From CAZNSX01 sp964575845 (lineage in GTDB: Bacteria > UBA8248 > CAZNSX01): 64,000 nucleotides of DNA. How positions within the stretch are numbered: the stretch's first letter is position 1; the number at the start of each line of letters is the position of its first letter. Shown here piece by piece: positions 45,512 to 54,047 of this stretch. The position numbers and the translations under genes were made by a program. A model generated the notes under the pieces. The model was given only the letters and a program-made list of their open reading frames with translations. It was not told where the DNA came from and made no database searches. The stretch covers positions 1-64,000 of the forward strand of contig CAZNSX010000011.1 in NCBI GenBank assembly GCA_964575845.1, given 5' to 3'.

Positions 45512-46120
45512 GTGGAGAAGCCGGAGGTGAGGGAGGGAAATCGCCTCAGCCGGAGAAGGTTCCTCGGCCTGGGCCTCTTTGCATTCTCTTCCGCCGCCCT
45601 CCCGCTTGGGCTCAAGCTCGGGGACCGCCCCCTGCGGGCTCCCACCTTGAGGCCGCCGGGCGCGCTTGCGGAGGAAGAGTTCCTGAGGCGCTGCATTCGA
45701 TGCTTCAGGTGCGGGGAAGTCTGCCCGAATGCCGCCATTCGATTCATGGGCCTTGAGGAGGGGCTCAAGCTCTACCAGACGCCCTACATAAGGCCAAGGG
45801 AGCAGGGCTGTATGCTCTGCATGAAATGCACCGCGGTCTGCCCCACAGGAGCTCTTGAGAGGATAGAGAAGAGCGAGGAGGAGATTCTCTCCAGAGTGCG
45901 GATGGGAAAGGCTCGGCTCTATAAAGGCATGTGTTTCTCCTATAACGGGAGGACCTGCGGCGTGTGCTACAGGGCGTGTCCCTTTCCGGGAGTTGCGATG
46001 AAGATAAAGACCTTCGAAAGGCCCGAGGTGCTGGAGAAGTGCGTCGGCTGCGGCCTCTGCGAGAGGGCCTGCATCCACATCCCCCAGGCTATAAGGATAG
46101 AGCCCAGAGGCAAGAGCTGA
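45512..46120 (+). CDS. napG: NapG-like ferredoxin, Tat-exported
   Basis: A 202-residue periplasmic iron-sulfur protein of the MauM/NapG type, with a twin-arginine leader (SRRRFLGLGLFAF). Several [4Fe-4S] motifs are visible: CIRCFRCGEVCP, CMLCMKCTAVCPTGAL, CGVCYRACPFPG and CVGCGLCERACI. It should accept electrons from the NapH-like membrane protein and pass them towards the cytochrome or NapA. Start is GTG at 45512. One base separates it from the next gene. Confidence 0.85.
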   Translation: MEKPEVREGNRLSRRRFLGLGLFAFSSAALPLGLKLGDRPLRAPTLRPPGALAEEEFLRRCIRCFRCGEVCPNAAIRFMGLEEGLKLYQTPYIRPREQGCMLCMKCTAVCPTGALERIEKSEEEILSRVRMGKARLYKGMCFSYNGRTCGVCYRACPFPGVAMKIKTFERPEVLEKCVGCGLCERACIHIPQAIRIEPRGKS

Positions 46121-46121
46121 G

Positions 46122-47606
46122 ATGACACAGGCCCTCAGAAGAATCATTCAGGCCTTCTTCTTGCTCCTCATCCTGATTCTCCCCCTGCTGGGTCTCGCAG
46201 CCGCGCTCTACCAGGCCTATGGGCCACACGGGGGGCACTTGGCCTGGGTTGCGGGAGGAAGGGGCCACTGGCTTCTGCACGGGGCTCTTGAGAAGCTCTC
46301 AGAGCTTGGGTTTGAACCTTCGGCCCTGGCCGAGAGCTTTACCGGTACCCTCTGGTCTCTCAGGCTCTTTGGCCTTGAGATCGCAGACCCACTGGCAGCC
46401 CTTTCCTTCGTGCTCTCGGCTAGGGACATATATGCGCCCCTCCTGGCCGCCGTGGTCATTCCCCTGGGCCTGGCCTTCCTCATGGGGAGGGCCTTCTGCG
46501 GCTGGGCCTGTCCGGTGAATACCCTGGGGGAGGTTGCCCATGGGCTGAGAGCGCGGCTCGAAGAGAAGGGGCTTCTGAGCCCTTATGACTTCAGCTTCAG
46601 CCGGAGCAATAAGTACTACCTCCTCCTGGCGGGGCTCGCTGCGACATTCCTTTCGGGCTATTCGCTAATTCATCTCCTCTTGCCCTATCTGGCCCTGGGC
46701 CGCGGGGTTTTCCTCTACGTATTCTTCGGTAGCCTTTCCTTTGCTCTGGCTCTTCCCCTGGGCATTCTGCTCTTCGAGTTCTTCATATCCAGGAGAGCCT
46801 GGTGCCGGTACTTTTGCCCTGCGGGCGGGCTCTTGGCCCTCATCGGGCGGGTGAGCCTCCTCAGGGTCGAAGGAAAGGAAAATATGAGGTGTCCCCCTTC
46901 GTGTGTGAGCTGCCTCGAGAGTTGCGGAATGGGCCTCAACCCCCGAGCGGAGCGCCTCTGGCCGGAGTGCCACTTCTGCCTCCGCTGCATCTCCCGCTGC
47001 CCGAAATCTTTCATAGGGGTGCGCGTGGCCCCCATAAGCCGCGTGGCCCTGGCTGCTCTGGCCCTCTTATCGGTGATCTTCCTCAGCTTCTCACTGGCAC
47101 GGGCCCATCACATCATGGGTCTCCCCCACTACGGCTATGCCGATAACTACCCACAGGTTCCCTCGAAGGAATATGTGCTGCGCGAGGGCCCCTACAGCGT
47201 CTATGCTGTGAGCTTTTTCTTCGAGGGGCTCCACCGGGAAAAGTCTACCTCCCCCGATGACGTGCAGCTCTACGTGGCCATCCATGATGAGCGGCAAGAG
47301 AAGCCTTACAAGGGTCCCCTCACAATAGAGCTTAGGGATGGTGCCTCACTGCTTGCCGCCTACAGGCGGGAAAAGCCCGATGAGGAGAGCACCTACCGGG
47401 CCAGGTACGCTCTGCCTCCTGGCCTGCGGGAGCTCGGACTAAGGGTCCTTTGGAGTGAGGGGGAGGGGAGGAGGAGCGTGAGCTTCCACATTGAGCTAGA
47501 GCGCGGGGGCTTTCCCTGGCGCGCGGTCCTGGTTGTGGGATTGATCGTCGCTGGGGCCCTTGCTCTCCTTCTCTTCTGGAGGAGGGCGCTCGTACGTGCG
47601 GCTTAG
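46122..47606 (+). CDS. napH: NapH-like polyferredoxin membrane protein with a C-terminal periplasmic domain
   Basis: A 494-residue quinol-oxidising type protein. Four to five transmembrane helices carry the family motifs FCGWACPVNTLGE and WCRYFCPAGGLLAL. Two cytoplasmic clusters follow (CPPSCVSCLESCGMG and CHFCLRCISRCPKSF). After another helix comes a domain of about 160 residues starting HHIMGLPHYGYADNYPQVPS and rich in beta strands, then a final helix (residues 464-487). E. coli NapH ends where this extra domain begins, so it is roughly 200 residues longer. The gene directly follows the NapG-like gene. Confidence 0.82.
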   Translation: MTQALRRIIQAFFLLLILILPLLGLAAALYQAYGPHGGHLAWVAGGRGHWLLHGALEKLSELGFEPSALAESFTGTLWSLRLFGLEIADPLAALSFVLSARDIYAPLLAAVVIPLGLAFLMGRAFCGWACPVNTLGEVAHGLRARLEEKGLLSPYDFSFSRSNKYYLLLAGLAATFLSGYSLIHLLLPYLALGRGVFLYVFFGSLSFALALPLGILLFEFFISRRAWCRYFCPAGGLLALIGRVSLLRVEGKENMRCPPSCVSCLESCGMGLNPRAERLWPECHFCLRCISRCPKSFIGVRVAPISRVALAALALLSVIFLSFSLARAHHIMGLPHYGYADNYPQVPSKEYVLREGPYSVYAVSFFFEGLHREKSTSPDDVQLYVAIHDERQEKPYKGPLTIELRDGASLLAAYRREKPDEESTYRARYALPPGLRELGLRVLWSEGEGRRSVSFHIELERGGFPWRAVLVVGLIVAGALALLLFWRRALVRAA

Positions 47607-47633
47607 TCCTCCTCCAGACGAAGGGAACCTGAG

Positions 47634-48206
47634 GTGAAGAGAAGGGAGTTTCTCCAGGGGGGCTTTCTTAAACTTGCCCGCTCTTTTAGGGAGGGCGCAG
47701 AGGGGAAGCTGCGAGACCGCTTCCGCTTCCCCTGCCTCAGGCCGCCTGGGGCCATCGAGGAGGGGGAATTTCTTGAGCGGTGCCTCCCCTCCTGCGACCT
47801 CTGCGCTGAGGCATGCCCGCATGGGGCCATAAAGCCGGCGCCGGATGGGTTCGGCCTCCGGGCGGGCACCCCTTTCATTGAGCCCGGCGAGGCCCCCTGC
47901 TACCTCTGCCCTGAGCTTCCCTGCATAAAGGCCTGCCCCACAGGAGCCCTCGTTCCTCAGGAGAGGGAAAAGGTGCGCCTGGGAAGGGCCAGGGTCTTCC
48001 GGGAGAGCTGCCTGAGCTGGCGGAGGCATGACTTCGACTGCAGCTATTGCTATGAGCACTGCCCGCTGAAGGGGCGGGCCATTCGGATGACCTCAAGAGC
48101 TGGCCCGATAGTGGATGGCGATAGGTGCGCGGGCTGCGGAGTCTGTCAATACATCTGCGTAACAAACCCCCCTTCCATAATGGTCGAGCCCCGACGGGGC
48201 AGCTGA
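47634..48206 (+). CDS. napF: NapF-like ferredoxin
   Basis: A 190-residue iron-sulfur protein with four motifs: CLPSCDLCAEACPHGAI, CYLCPELPCIKACPTGAL, CSYCYEHCPLKG and CAGCGVCQYICV. The N-terminus is MKRREFLQGGF, with only one clear RR pair and no hydrophobic stretch, so it probably stays in the cytoplasm, as NapF does. Start is GTG at 47634. It is the last gene of the operon. Confidence 0.78.
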   Translation: MKRREFLQGGFLKLARSFREGAEGKLRDRFRFPCLRPPGAIEEGEFLERCLPSCDLCAEACPHGAIKPAPDGFGLRAGTPFIEPGEAPCYLCPELPCIKACPTGALVPQEREKVRLGRARVFRESCLSWRRHDFDCSYCYEHCPLKGRAIRMTSRAGPIVDGDRCAGCGVCQYICVTNPPSIMVEPRRGS

Positions 48207-48289
48207 CGCTTATTCCACCCTGAAGCTTTCTAAGGAATAGATCTTTTTCGAGCAGGTTTTCTTGAGGGAACGGAAGGACGTCTAATTAC

Positions 48290-48318
48290 TTGAAGAAAAA
48301 AGAATAAATTTATATTAT
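48290..48318 (+). promoter_or_regulatory. Promoter of the cyclase gene
   Basis: TTGAAG (48290-48295), 17 nt, TATTAT (48313-48318) in an AT-rich patch 36 nt before the cyclase start codon. Confidence 0.6.
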
Positions 48319-48353
48319 TTTATGAGGGTCAAGCATTAATTAAGGGGAAGGAT

Positions 48354-49721
48354 ATGTCCAAAATCTTCGCGAAGCTTAGGGGCCACGCCACTAACCTCAT
48401 AGGTGGGCTCGGCTCCCACGGGGGCTTGATCCTCATCTCCATCGTCGTCCTCGGGGCGGTTCTCGCCGTGAACACCTACACCGCCATCCAGCGGCAGAGG
48501 GAGTTCATGCGAACCCGTCTCCTGCAGAAGGGCATAAGTATTGCCCAATCGCTTGAGGCCGGAACGCGCATGGGGCGCAGGATGAGCTCGGCGGAGGATA
48601 TATTCAAGAGCCTGCTTGAAGAGCTGGCGAAGGCTGAAGGGGTAGCATTTATCGCGCTGGTAAGCAAGGAAGGGAAGTTCGTGGCTCACAGCCGCCCGGA
48701 GCTCGTGGGAAGCCCTCTCTCTTTGGCTGGGTACGAGGAGCGCCTGCGGATGGGCGAGGCCAAGCTGCTCGGCCCCGGAAACAGGGCGGAGCTTTTCATG
48801 GCAATGGTACCCTTCAACCACTTCCGTTTCGAGCCCCCGCCAGGGATGGAAGCAAGGGGCATGATGCCCATGAGGGCTTCCGCATTTCCTCTGGAAGAGG
48901 GGTTGAGGGTAGCGGTCGGGCTTGAGGGGAAGCTTTTGGAGAAGGACCGGGCCAGCATCCATCGCGAGATTTACCTCACCGCCGCTTTACTTCTGCTCCT
49001 GGGTTCCGCGGCCATCTACTTCTCCTTCCTGGCCCGGCGGTATGCCGCCGCCCGCCTGAGCGTGGGAAGGCTCGAGAGGGTGAAGGCCGAGATGGGCAAG
49101 TTCCTTCCCAGGGCCGTGAGCGGCCTGATCGAGAAGGACCCCGAGGGAGCCTCACTTGAAAAACGCGAGGCCGACCTCTCGGTAATGTTCCTGGACTTGG
49201 CCGGTTACTCCAGGCTCAGCGAGAAGCTCGAGCAGGGGGCCGTGAATGAGCTGGTTGAGCGCTATTTCTCAAGCTTTCTTGATTCCATCTATAGCCACGG
49301 CGGCGACATAAACGAGACCGCGGGCGACGGCCTCATGGCTCTTTTCCTCGCCGAGGATGAGAAAGAGCATGCGCTCTCGGCCGTGAGGGCGGCCCTGGCT
49401 GTTCGGGAGAGGCTCTCCAGGCTGAACCAAGAACTTCAGGGGGAGCTCTCGCCACTTGAGGTCAAGATAGGTATAAACTCGGGCCGGACCTTCCTGGGGT
49501 CGACCCACTTCCGGGGGACGACGGGCGACCGCTTCACCTATACCGCCTCGGGGCCCGTGACGAACCTGGCCGCGAGGCTTGCGGACCTGGGCCAGACGGA
49601 TGCCATCCTCCTCGGGCCCGAGACCGCGAGGCGGGTGAGAGGGGCCTTTCCCCTTGCAGGGCTCGGCGAGGTCTGCTTCAAGAATATAGCCGAGCCCGTC
49701 TCCGTCTTCAGGGTGGAATAA
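48354..49721 (+). CDS. Membrane-bound class III adenylate/guanylate cyclase
   Basis: A 455-residue protein: a transmembrane helix (residues 24-43), an extracytoplasmic sensor region (about 45-205), a second helix (about 210-230) and a catalytic domain from residue 270. The metal-binding aspartates are in VMFLDLAGYS and AGDGLMALF; KIGINSG and YTASGPVTNLAARL complete the class III fold, with Asn and Arg of the transition-state pair. It should make cAMP or cGMP in response to a periplasmic signal. Its position behind nap and the CRP-family palindrome there make a link plausible, but that is inference. ATG 48354 follows AAGGGGAAGG. Confidence 0.88.
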   Translation: MSKIFAKLRGHATNLIGGLGSHGGLILISIVVLGAVLAVNTYTAIQRQREFMRTRLLQKGISIAQSLEAGTRMGRRMSSAEDIFKSLLEELAKAEGVAFIALVSKEGKFVAHSRPELVGSPLSLAGYEERLRMGEAKLLGPGNRAELFMAMVPFNHFRFEPPPGMEARGMMPMRASAFPLEEGLRVAVGLEGKLLEKDRASIHREIYLTAALLLLLGSAAIYFSFLARRYAAARLSVGRLERVKAEMGKFLPRAVSGLIEKDPEGASLEKREADLSVMFLDLAGYSRLSEKLEQGAVNELVERYFSSFLDSIYSHGGDINETAGDGLMALFLAEDEKEHALSAVRAALAVRERLSRLNQELQGELSPLEVKIGINSGRTFLGSTHFRGTTGDRFTYTASGPVTNLAARLADLGQTDAILLGPETARRVRGAFPLAGLGEVCFKNIAEPVSVFRVE

Positions 49722-49747
49722 AAGGAAGAAGCTCCCCCGCACCCCTC

Positions 49748-50824
49748 TTAAGCCCGGCCGGGCTTATTCTCCCATAGGGGGCAGGTGACAGGCTTCTCCT
49801 CAAAGTAGAGCCTGTGGCAGATGTTGCACCAAGTGCAGTATATGATATCCTCCCGCCTTCCCTCCCGGACCTTCAGGGGGAACTCTGGGTCGGCGAAAAT
49901 AACTCTTCCCAGGCCAACCAAGTCTGCCTTTCCCCCGGAGAGCACCCGCTCCGCCAGCTCAGGCGTTCCGAGCTTTCCCGCGGTTATCACGGGTACCTTC
50001 ACCTCTTCCTTGATAGCCGCAGCCAGCTCCACGTTTGTGGCATCTGGGTACTGGGCGGGGGGCACACAGCGCTCGGCGCTGTAGGAGTTCCACGCGCCCG
50101 CAGGAGCGTCATCCACCCGGCCCCCGACCGATATGTCAAGGATGTCCACCCCAGCGGCCTCAAAGCGCCTGGCGATCTCCCGGCTCTGCTTAAGTGTGTT
50201 ACCGCCCGTGACGAAATCGTCCCCGTTGAAGCGGCAGGCAATGAGGAAATCATCCCCGGTCTCTTTCCTCGCGCCCTCCACGACCTCAAGGGCGATCCGC
50301 ATCCTCCTCTCCACTGAGCCGCCGTACTCGTCCCTTCTCCTGTTAGCCCGGCGGGAGAGAAAATCAGCAAGCGTGTAGAGATGGCACATGTGGTACTCCA
50401 CCCCGTCGAATCCCGCCCGCCGGGTTCTCCGTGAGGCGGCGACGAAGTATCCCACTATCTCCTTTATCTCCCCGCGGGTGAAATCTGCGGGCTTCCGCCG
50501 GTCCTGAAGGTTCTCCTTATCCGCCACCTGAAAGATGGAGGCCACCCCCTCCCCCCTTATCCCGTCCGTGAGCTCCCTCAGGGTGGGGATGAATGAGTCG
50601 TCATAGATGCCGAGGCCATAGGGGGTATATTTGGTCCTGGGGTTTACGCTCGCGGCCTCAAGTATGATGAGGCCAACGCCCCCTCTCGCCACCCTCAGGT
50701 AAAAATCCCGCTGACGCGGGGTCAGGTACCCCTCCCGCGTCGCCCAGTTAGTCTCGAAGGGCGCCATGACGAGCCGGTTCCTGAGCCTGACCCCCTTTAT
50801 CTTAAGGGGCTCGAAGATGCGCAA
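49748..50824 (-). CDS. Old yellow enzyme-type NADH:flavin oxidoreductase with Fe-S motif
   Basis: A 358-residue FMN-binding TIM barrel. Typical motifs are RNRLVMAPF, the substrate loop HMCHLYTLADFLSRRANRR with DEYGGSVERR, and GRVIFADPEF for phosphate binding. The C-terminus holds CTWCNICHRLYFEEKPVTC, the [4Fe-4S] motif of 2,4-dienoyl-CoA reductase and trimethylamine dehydrogenase relatives, but the usual FAD/NAD-binding domains after it are absent. A separate flavoprotein partner would be needed. Start is TTG at 50824, supported by GGAGGGAG upstream. Substrate unknown. Confidence 0.85.
   Translation of the reverse strand: MRIFEPLKIKGVRLRNRLVMAPFETNWATREGYLTPRQRDFYLRVARGGVGLIILEAASVNPRTKYTPYGLGIYDDSFIPTLRELTDGIRGEGVASIFQVADKENLQDRRKPADFTRGEIKEIVGYFVAASRRTRRAGFDGVEYHMCHLYTLADFLSRRANRRRDEYGGSVERRMRIALEVVEGARKETGDDFLIACRFNGDDFVTGGNTLKQSREIARRFEAAGVDILDISVGGRVDDAPAGAWNSYSAERCVPPAQYPDATNVELAAAIKEEVKVPVITAGKLGTPELAERVLSGGKADLVGLGRVIFADPEFPLKVREGRREDIIYCTWCNICHRLYFEEKPVTCPLWENKPGRA
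49750..49765. terminator. Possible bidirectional terminator between cyclase and OYE genes
   Basis: AAGCCCGGCCGGGCTT is a perfect palindrome between two convergent genes, covering the last codons and stop of the OYE gene. The T-rich tail is weak on both sides. Confidence 0.35.
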
Positions 50825-50891
50825 GGCTTCTCCCTCCTCAGCCAGAAAATGGGGAGGGGAAACTCAGGCACCCCCTCCCCCTCGGGTCCTC

Positions 50892-52244
50892 TCACCAGCC
50901 CTCGAGCAGGCTCTCATCGATAAGGCGCTCTTCAAAGGGGAACTTAGTAACGACCTCGCAGCCCTTCTCGGTCACCACCACCCCATCTTCCAGCCGGAAG
51001 CCGCCCACGCCCACTTCACCCGCATAGGGCTCAAGGGAGAAGTACATGCCGGGCTCAAGCAGGGTGGCCGCCTCCCTGGGCACAAGTTCCGGGGTGCCCA
51101 CGAAGGGAAGCTCCACTCCCGCCACCCCGAGGCCATGGCCCAGGAGGCCCCCAAGGACCCACTCCCCGGCCGCGGTACCCACCTCAAAGGTTGTGTTGCC
51201 GGGCTTTATGGCGGCCTCTGACTTGCGCAGGGCGTTATAGGCCGCCGTGTGAAGCTCCACCTGACGCCTTGTGGGCCTGGCGTCCCCGCAGATGACGGTA
51301 CGGGTGAAGTCGCCGTAATAGCCGTTGAAGCAGGCGCCCATGTCGATTATGACGAGGTCGCCGTACTCCATGATACGGTCCGAGGTGAAGCGCCGGTATG
51401 GGGCTGTGGCGCCTCCCGAGCACACTATGCAGTTAGTGGTCTGCGAGCCCTCAGAGCCAAGGTGGTCCATCGTCTCAAAGATGACCCCCCTAACGTGGCT
51501 CTCCTTGACCCCCGGCCTGAGGAACTCGAGGCCCGCCTGCATACCGGCTATGGTGAAGGAGTTTGCCATCTTGAGGCACTGGATCTCATCCCAGGTCTTT
51601 ATGGCCCGAGCCTGGAGCATCACTGCCTGCGCATCCCCCCACTCCATCTTCGGGGCCGCCTTGGGAAAGCCCGAGAACATGCCCGTGGACCACGAGTCAA
51701 CGCCGAGCCTCTTGGGGCTCTTTATGCCTAAGTCTGAGAGCTTGCCGAGCACCTCCTTTAGCCACATCTGGGCCCCGCCCTCGCTCTCAAGGCCGCCGCC
51801 CGGCGAGGGGAAGGAGGTATCCGCCACCCAGGGCATGCGGAGCTTGCAGTGGTCGATGTCCATGGTGAAAAGGAGGGGCTCCCCGCCCTTGGGGAGCACG
51901 CAGGAGGCTATCCCCCAGAACATCATGGGGAAGCCGTGGTTGCGGAAGCCCGTTAAGTAGCGGATGTTCTCCAGGCGGAAGATGAGAATCGCATCCATAT
52001 CGGTCTTTGCCAGGGCGTCCTTTGCCTTCTTTAGCCTCTCCCGCCGCATCCGGTCATAGTTTATCCCCTCCTCCCAGTCCTGGCCCATGACGCCGTGGCC
52101 CAGGTCTGAGTAGGGGCGCTCGAACTCCGTTCCCGATGGGCCCCGCCCCAGGTCGCTCGGCTTATCGAAGTCCCGGCTCCTGAAGCTCGGGTCCACCACA
52201 GGAACCCTGCGCCGCATGGCATCATAGAGTCTATCGTGGTGCAT
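50892..52244 (-). CDS. M24-family metallopeptidase-like enzyme (Xaa-Pro dipeptidase/creatinase fold)
   Basis: A 450-residue pita-bread-fold protein. The N-terminal domain (to about 230) has the creatinase-type YLTGFRNHG. The catalytic domain shows the metal ligands: DMGACFNGYYGDFTRT (two Asp), HGLG (His), EPGMYFSLEPY (Glu) and GGFRLEDGVVVTEKG (Glu). It is therefore probably an active dinuclear metal enzyme, cleaving Xaa-Pro dipeptides or a related C-N bond. The first 60 residues are an unusual extension. ATG 52244 follows GGAGGAG. It is in the same direction as the OYE gene, 67 nt before it. Confidence 0.87.
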   Translation of the reverse strand: MHHDRLYDAMRRRVPVVDPSFRSRDFDKPSDLGRGPSGTEFERPYSDLGHGVMGQDWEEGINYDRMRRERLKKAKDALAKTDMDAILIFRLENIRYLTGFRNHGFPMMFWGIASCVLPKGGEPLLFTMDIDHCKLRMPWVADTSFPSPGGGLESEGGAQMWLKEVLGKLSDLGIKSPKRLGVDSWSTGMFSGFPKAAPKMEWGDAQAVMLQARAIKTWDEIQCLKMANSFTIAGMQAGLEFLRPGVKESHVRGVIFETMDHLGSEGSQTTNCIVCSGGATAPYRRFTSDRIMEYGDLVIIDMGACFNGYYGDFTRTVICGDARPTRRQVELHTAAYNALRKSEAAIKPGNTTFEVGTAAGEWVLGGLLGHGLGVAGVELPFVGTPELVPREAATLLEPGMYFSLEPYAGEVGVGGFRLEDGVVVTEKGCEVVTKFPFEERLIDESLLEGW

Positions 52245-52457
52245 GGGTCTCCTCCTCTCTCTGAGCTAAGGAAATGTTTTTAATGCAAGGGGTGCCCTTA
52301 AGGATAACCTCATTCGCTCTACGCTGTCAAAACTCTGCTGTGATGGGCAAGGCTTCCCGGTTCATTGACAAGGGGGCTTTCCTCTGGTAATGAGGAGCGA
52401 GCGTCTGACTCTGGCATTTCTCATTAGCAAAAGGGGACTAACTCTGGGAGAGACCTT

Positions 52458-53486
52458 ATGAAAGCCATGGTCCTCAGGGATGTCGGGAAGCCCCTGATAT
52501 ATGAAGATATGGAGACGCCGAAGCCGGGCCCCGGAGAGGCGCTCGTGAGGGTCAGGGCGTGCGGGGTCTGCCACACCGACCACGCGGTGTGGGAGGGGAA
52601 GGTTCAGGTGCCCCTCCCCCACATCCTGGGTCACGAGGGAGCGGGTGAGGTGGTTGAACTGGGGCCGAGCGCGGCGGGCATCCGCCCCGAGATAAAGGAG
52701 GGGGACCGCTGCGCCATCTACTGCTACATCACCTGCGGGGCGTGTCCAAAGTGCGTTGACGGAAGGGAGAACATCTGCGAGAACTTCGGCGGCAGGATAG
52801 GCTTTGAGGTTCCGGGGAGCTATGCCCAATATGTGAAGGTTCCGGCTAAGAGCTGCATAAAGATCCCGGACGGGGTGAGCTTCGAGCAGGCGACCCTCTT
52901 CCCCGATGCCCTCTGCACCCCCTACCACGGGCTCGTGAGGAGGGGGAAGCTCAGAGCGGGAGAAGACGTGGTCATCCTGGGAGTAGGGGGCCTGGGGATA
53001 CACGGCGTCCAGGTGGCAAGGGCGCTCGGCGCACGGGTCATCGCCGTCGATATCGATGAGGGGAAGCTTGAGAAGGCCCGCGAGCTCGGAGCCTCATCCA
53101 CCATAAACGCCGCACAAGAAGAGACCGCAGAAGCCATACTCAGGGAGACCTCAGGCCGGGGAGCCCACCTCATCCTCGAAGGCGTGGCCAAAAAGGAGAC
53201 GATGGAGGCATCCCTAAAGGCCCTTAGGAGAGGGGGCCGGCTCGTTATGATGGGCTACGTGGCGGGCTCCTCATTCTCTGTGGAGCAGGACGCCCTGCTC
53301 TTGCGGGAGTACGACATCTTGGGCACCCTCTCCATCTGCCGGGCCGACATGCTTGAAGTGATGGAGCTCGTGGCGGACGGGAGGGTAATCCCCCAGGTGG
53401 TGGAAGAGTATCGGCTGGAGGAAGCAAACAAGGCCCTTCAGGGGTTTGACACCCGGGGGCCCGGAAGGGCAATCCTCAAGTGCTAA
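52458..53486 (+). CDS. Zinc-dependent alcohol dehydrogenase
   Basis: A 342-residue MDR-family enzyme. The catalytic zinc site is seen in CGVCHTDHAVWEG and GHEGAGEVVELG, the structural zinc loop in CGACPKCVDGRENIC, and the NAD(P)-binding loop in ILGVGGLGIHGVQVARALGA with a following acidic VDID, which favours NAD. It oxidises an alcohol or reduces an aldehyde; the substrate is not evident. It is transcribed alone, divergent from the M24 gene, and is followed closely by a structured repeat. Confidence 0.9.
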   Translation: MKAMVLRDVGKPLIYEDMETPKPGPGEALVRVRACGVCHTDHAVWEGKVQVPLPHILGHEGAGEVVELGPSAAGIRPEIKEGDRCAIYCYITCGACPKCVDGRENICENFGGRIGFEVPGSYAQYVKVPAKSCIKIPDGVSFEQATLFPDALCTPYHGLVRRGKLRAGEDVVILGVGGLGIHGVQVARALGARVIAVDIDEGKLEKARELGASSTINAAQEETAEAILRETSGRGAHLILEGVAKKETMEASLKALRRGGRLVMMGYVAGSSFSVEQDALLLREYDILGTLSICRADMLEVMELVADGRVIPQVVEEYRLEEANKALQGFDTRGPGRAILKC

Positions 53487-53510
53487 CGGGTAAGTGCTGA
53501 ACCGGGCGGG

Positions 53511-53572
53511 TCATGGCCGCGGCGTGGCCATGAATACCACATGATGGCGAGACGCGGCCTCGCCCCACCCAA
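53511..53572 (+). repeat. Hairpin repeat family, copy 1
   Basis: GGCCGCG (53515-53521) and CGCGGCC (53553-53559) form the stem, followed by TCGCCCCACCC. It lies 25 nt after the alcohol dehydrogenase stop. Related copies are at 57261, 61231 and 62624, and a half copy (GCCTCGCCCCACCCAA) near 59113. Confidence 0.65.
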
Positions 53573-53592
53573 TTTTCCATGGCGGGGTTGCC

Positions 53593-54018
53593 TTAGGTGA
53601 CCTGCTTATCCTTCTCCGTCACCTCCCCGTCATAGACATAGCCCGAGTCTTCGAGGCTTCCGACCTCTGTATATATTCCTACGGCCTCCATATCTTCCGT
53701 GGGGCTCAAGTTCCTCGTCCAGTGGGTCACCCCCTTGGGGATGAAGACGCAGCTTCCGGCTCCGAGCTCATACTCCTTATCACCAACCCCGCCGGCCACC
53801 CTTCCCCTTACGATGTAGTAGATCTCATCGGCCCGGAGGTGGCGGTGCTTCTTGTGCGCGGCGCCCGGAGGGAATACCGCCCTGAACATCGTGGCATTGG
53901 TTGAGCCAAGGTTCCCCTTGTTGCAGATGAAGCGGATATCCATCTTGTGCCAGCCCTCTTCCTCGGCCACGGGCTCTGGCGGCACATCTTCGAGCTTGGT
54001 GAGCGGATAGTCGGGCAT
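53593..54018 (-). CDS. Cupin-domain protein (copy A of a tandem pair)
   Basis: A 141-residue single-domain cupin. Motif 1 appears as HKKHRHLRADEIYYIVRG and motif 2 as FIPKGVTHWTRN, giving the usual three-His/one-Glu metal site. Such proteins are isomerases, dioxygenases or sugar/ligand-binding proteins; no substrate can be named. It is very similar along its full length to the next gene upstream, including GWHKMDIRFIC and YTEVGSLEDSGYVYDGE. ATG 54018 follows GGAGGAAGG; the frame open further upstream is unlikely to be used. Confidence 0.85.
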   Translation of the reverse strand: MPDYPLTKLEDVPPEPVAEEEGWHKMDIRFICNKGNLGSTNATMFRAVFPPGAAHKKHRHLRADEIYYIVRGRVAGGVGDKEYELGAGSCVFIPKGVTHWTRNLSPTEDMEAVGIYTEVGSLEDSGYVYDGEVTEKDKQVT

Positions 54019-54047
54019 CGCCCTTCCTCCTTGATGCCCCGCGCCGC

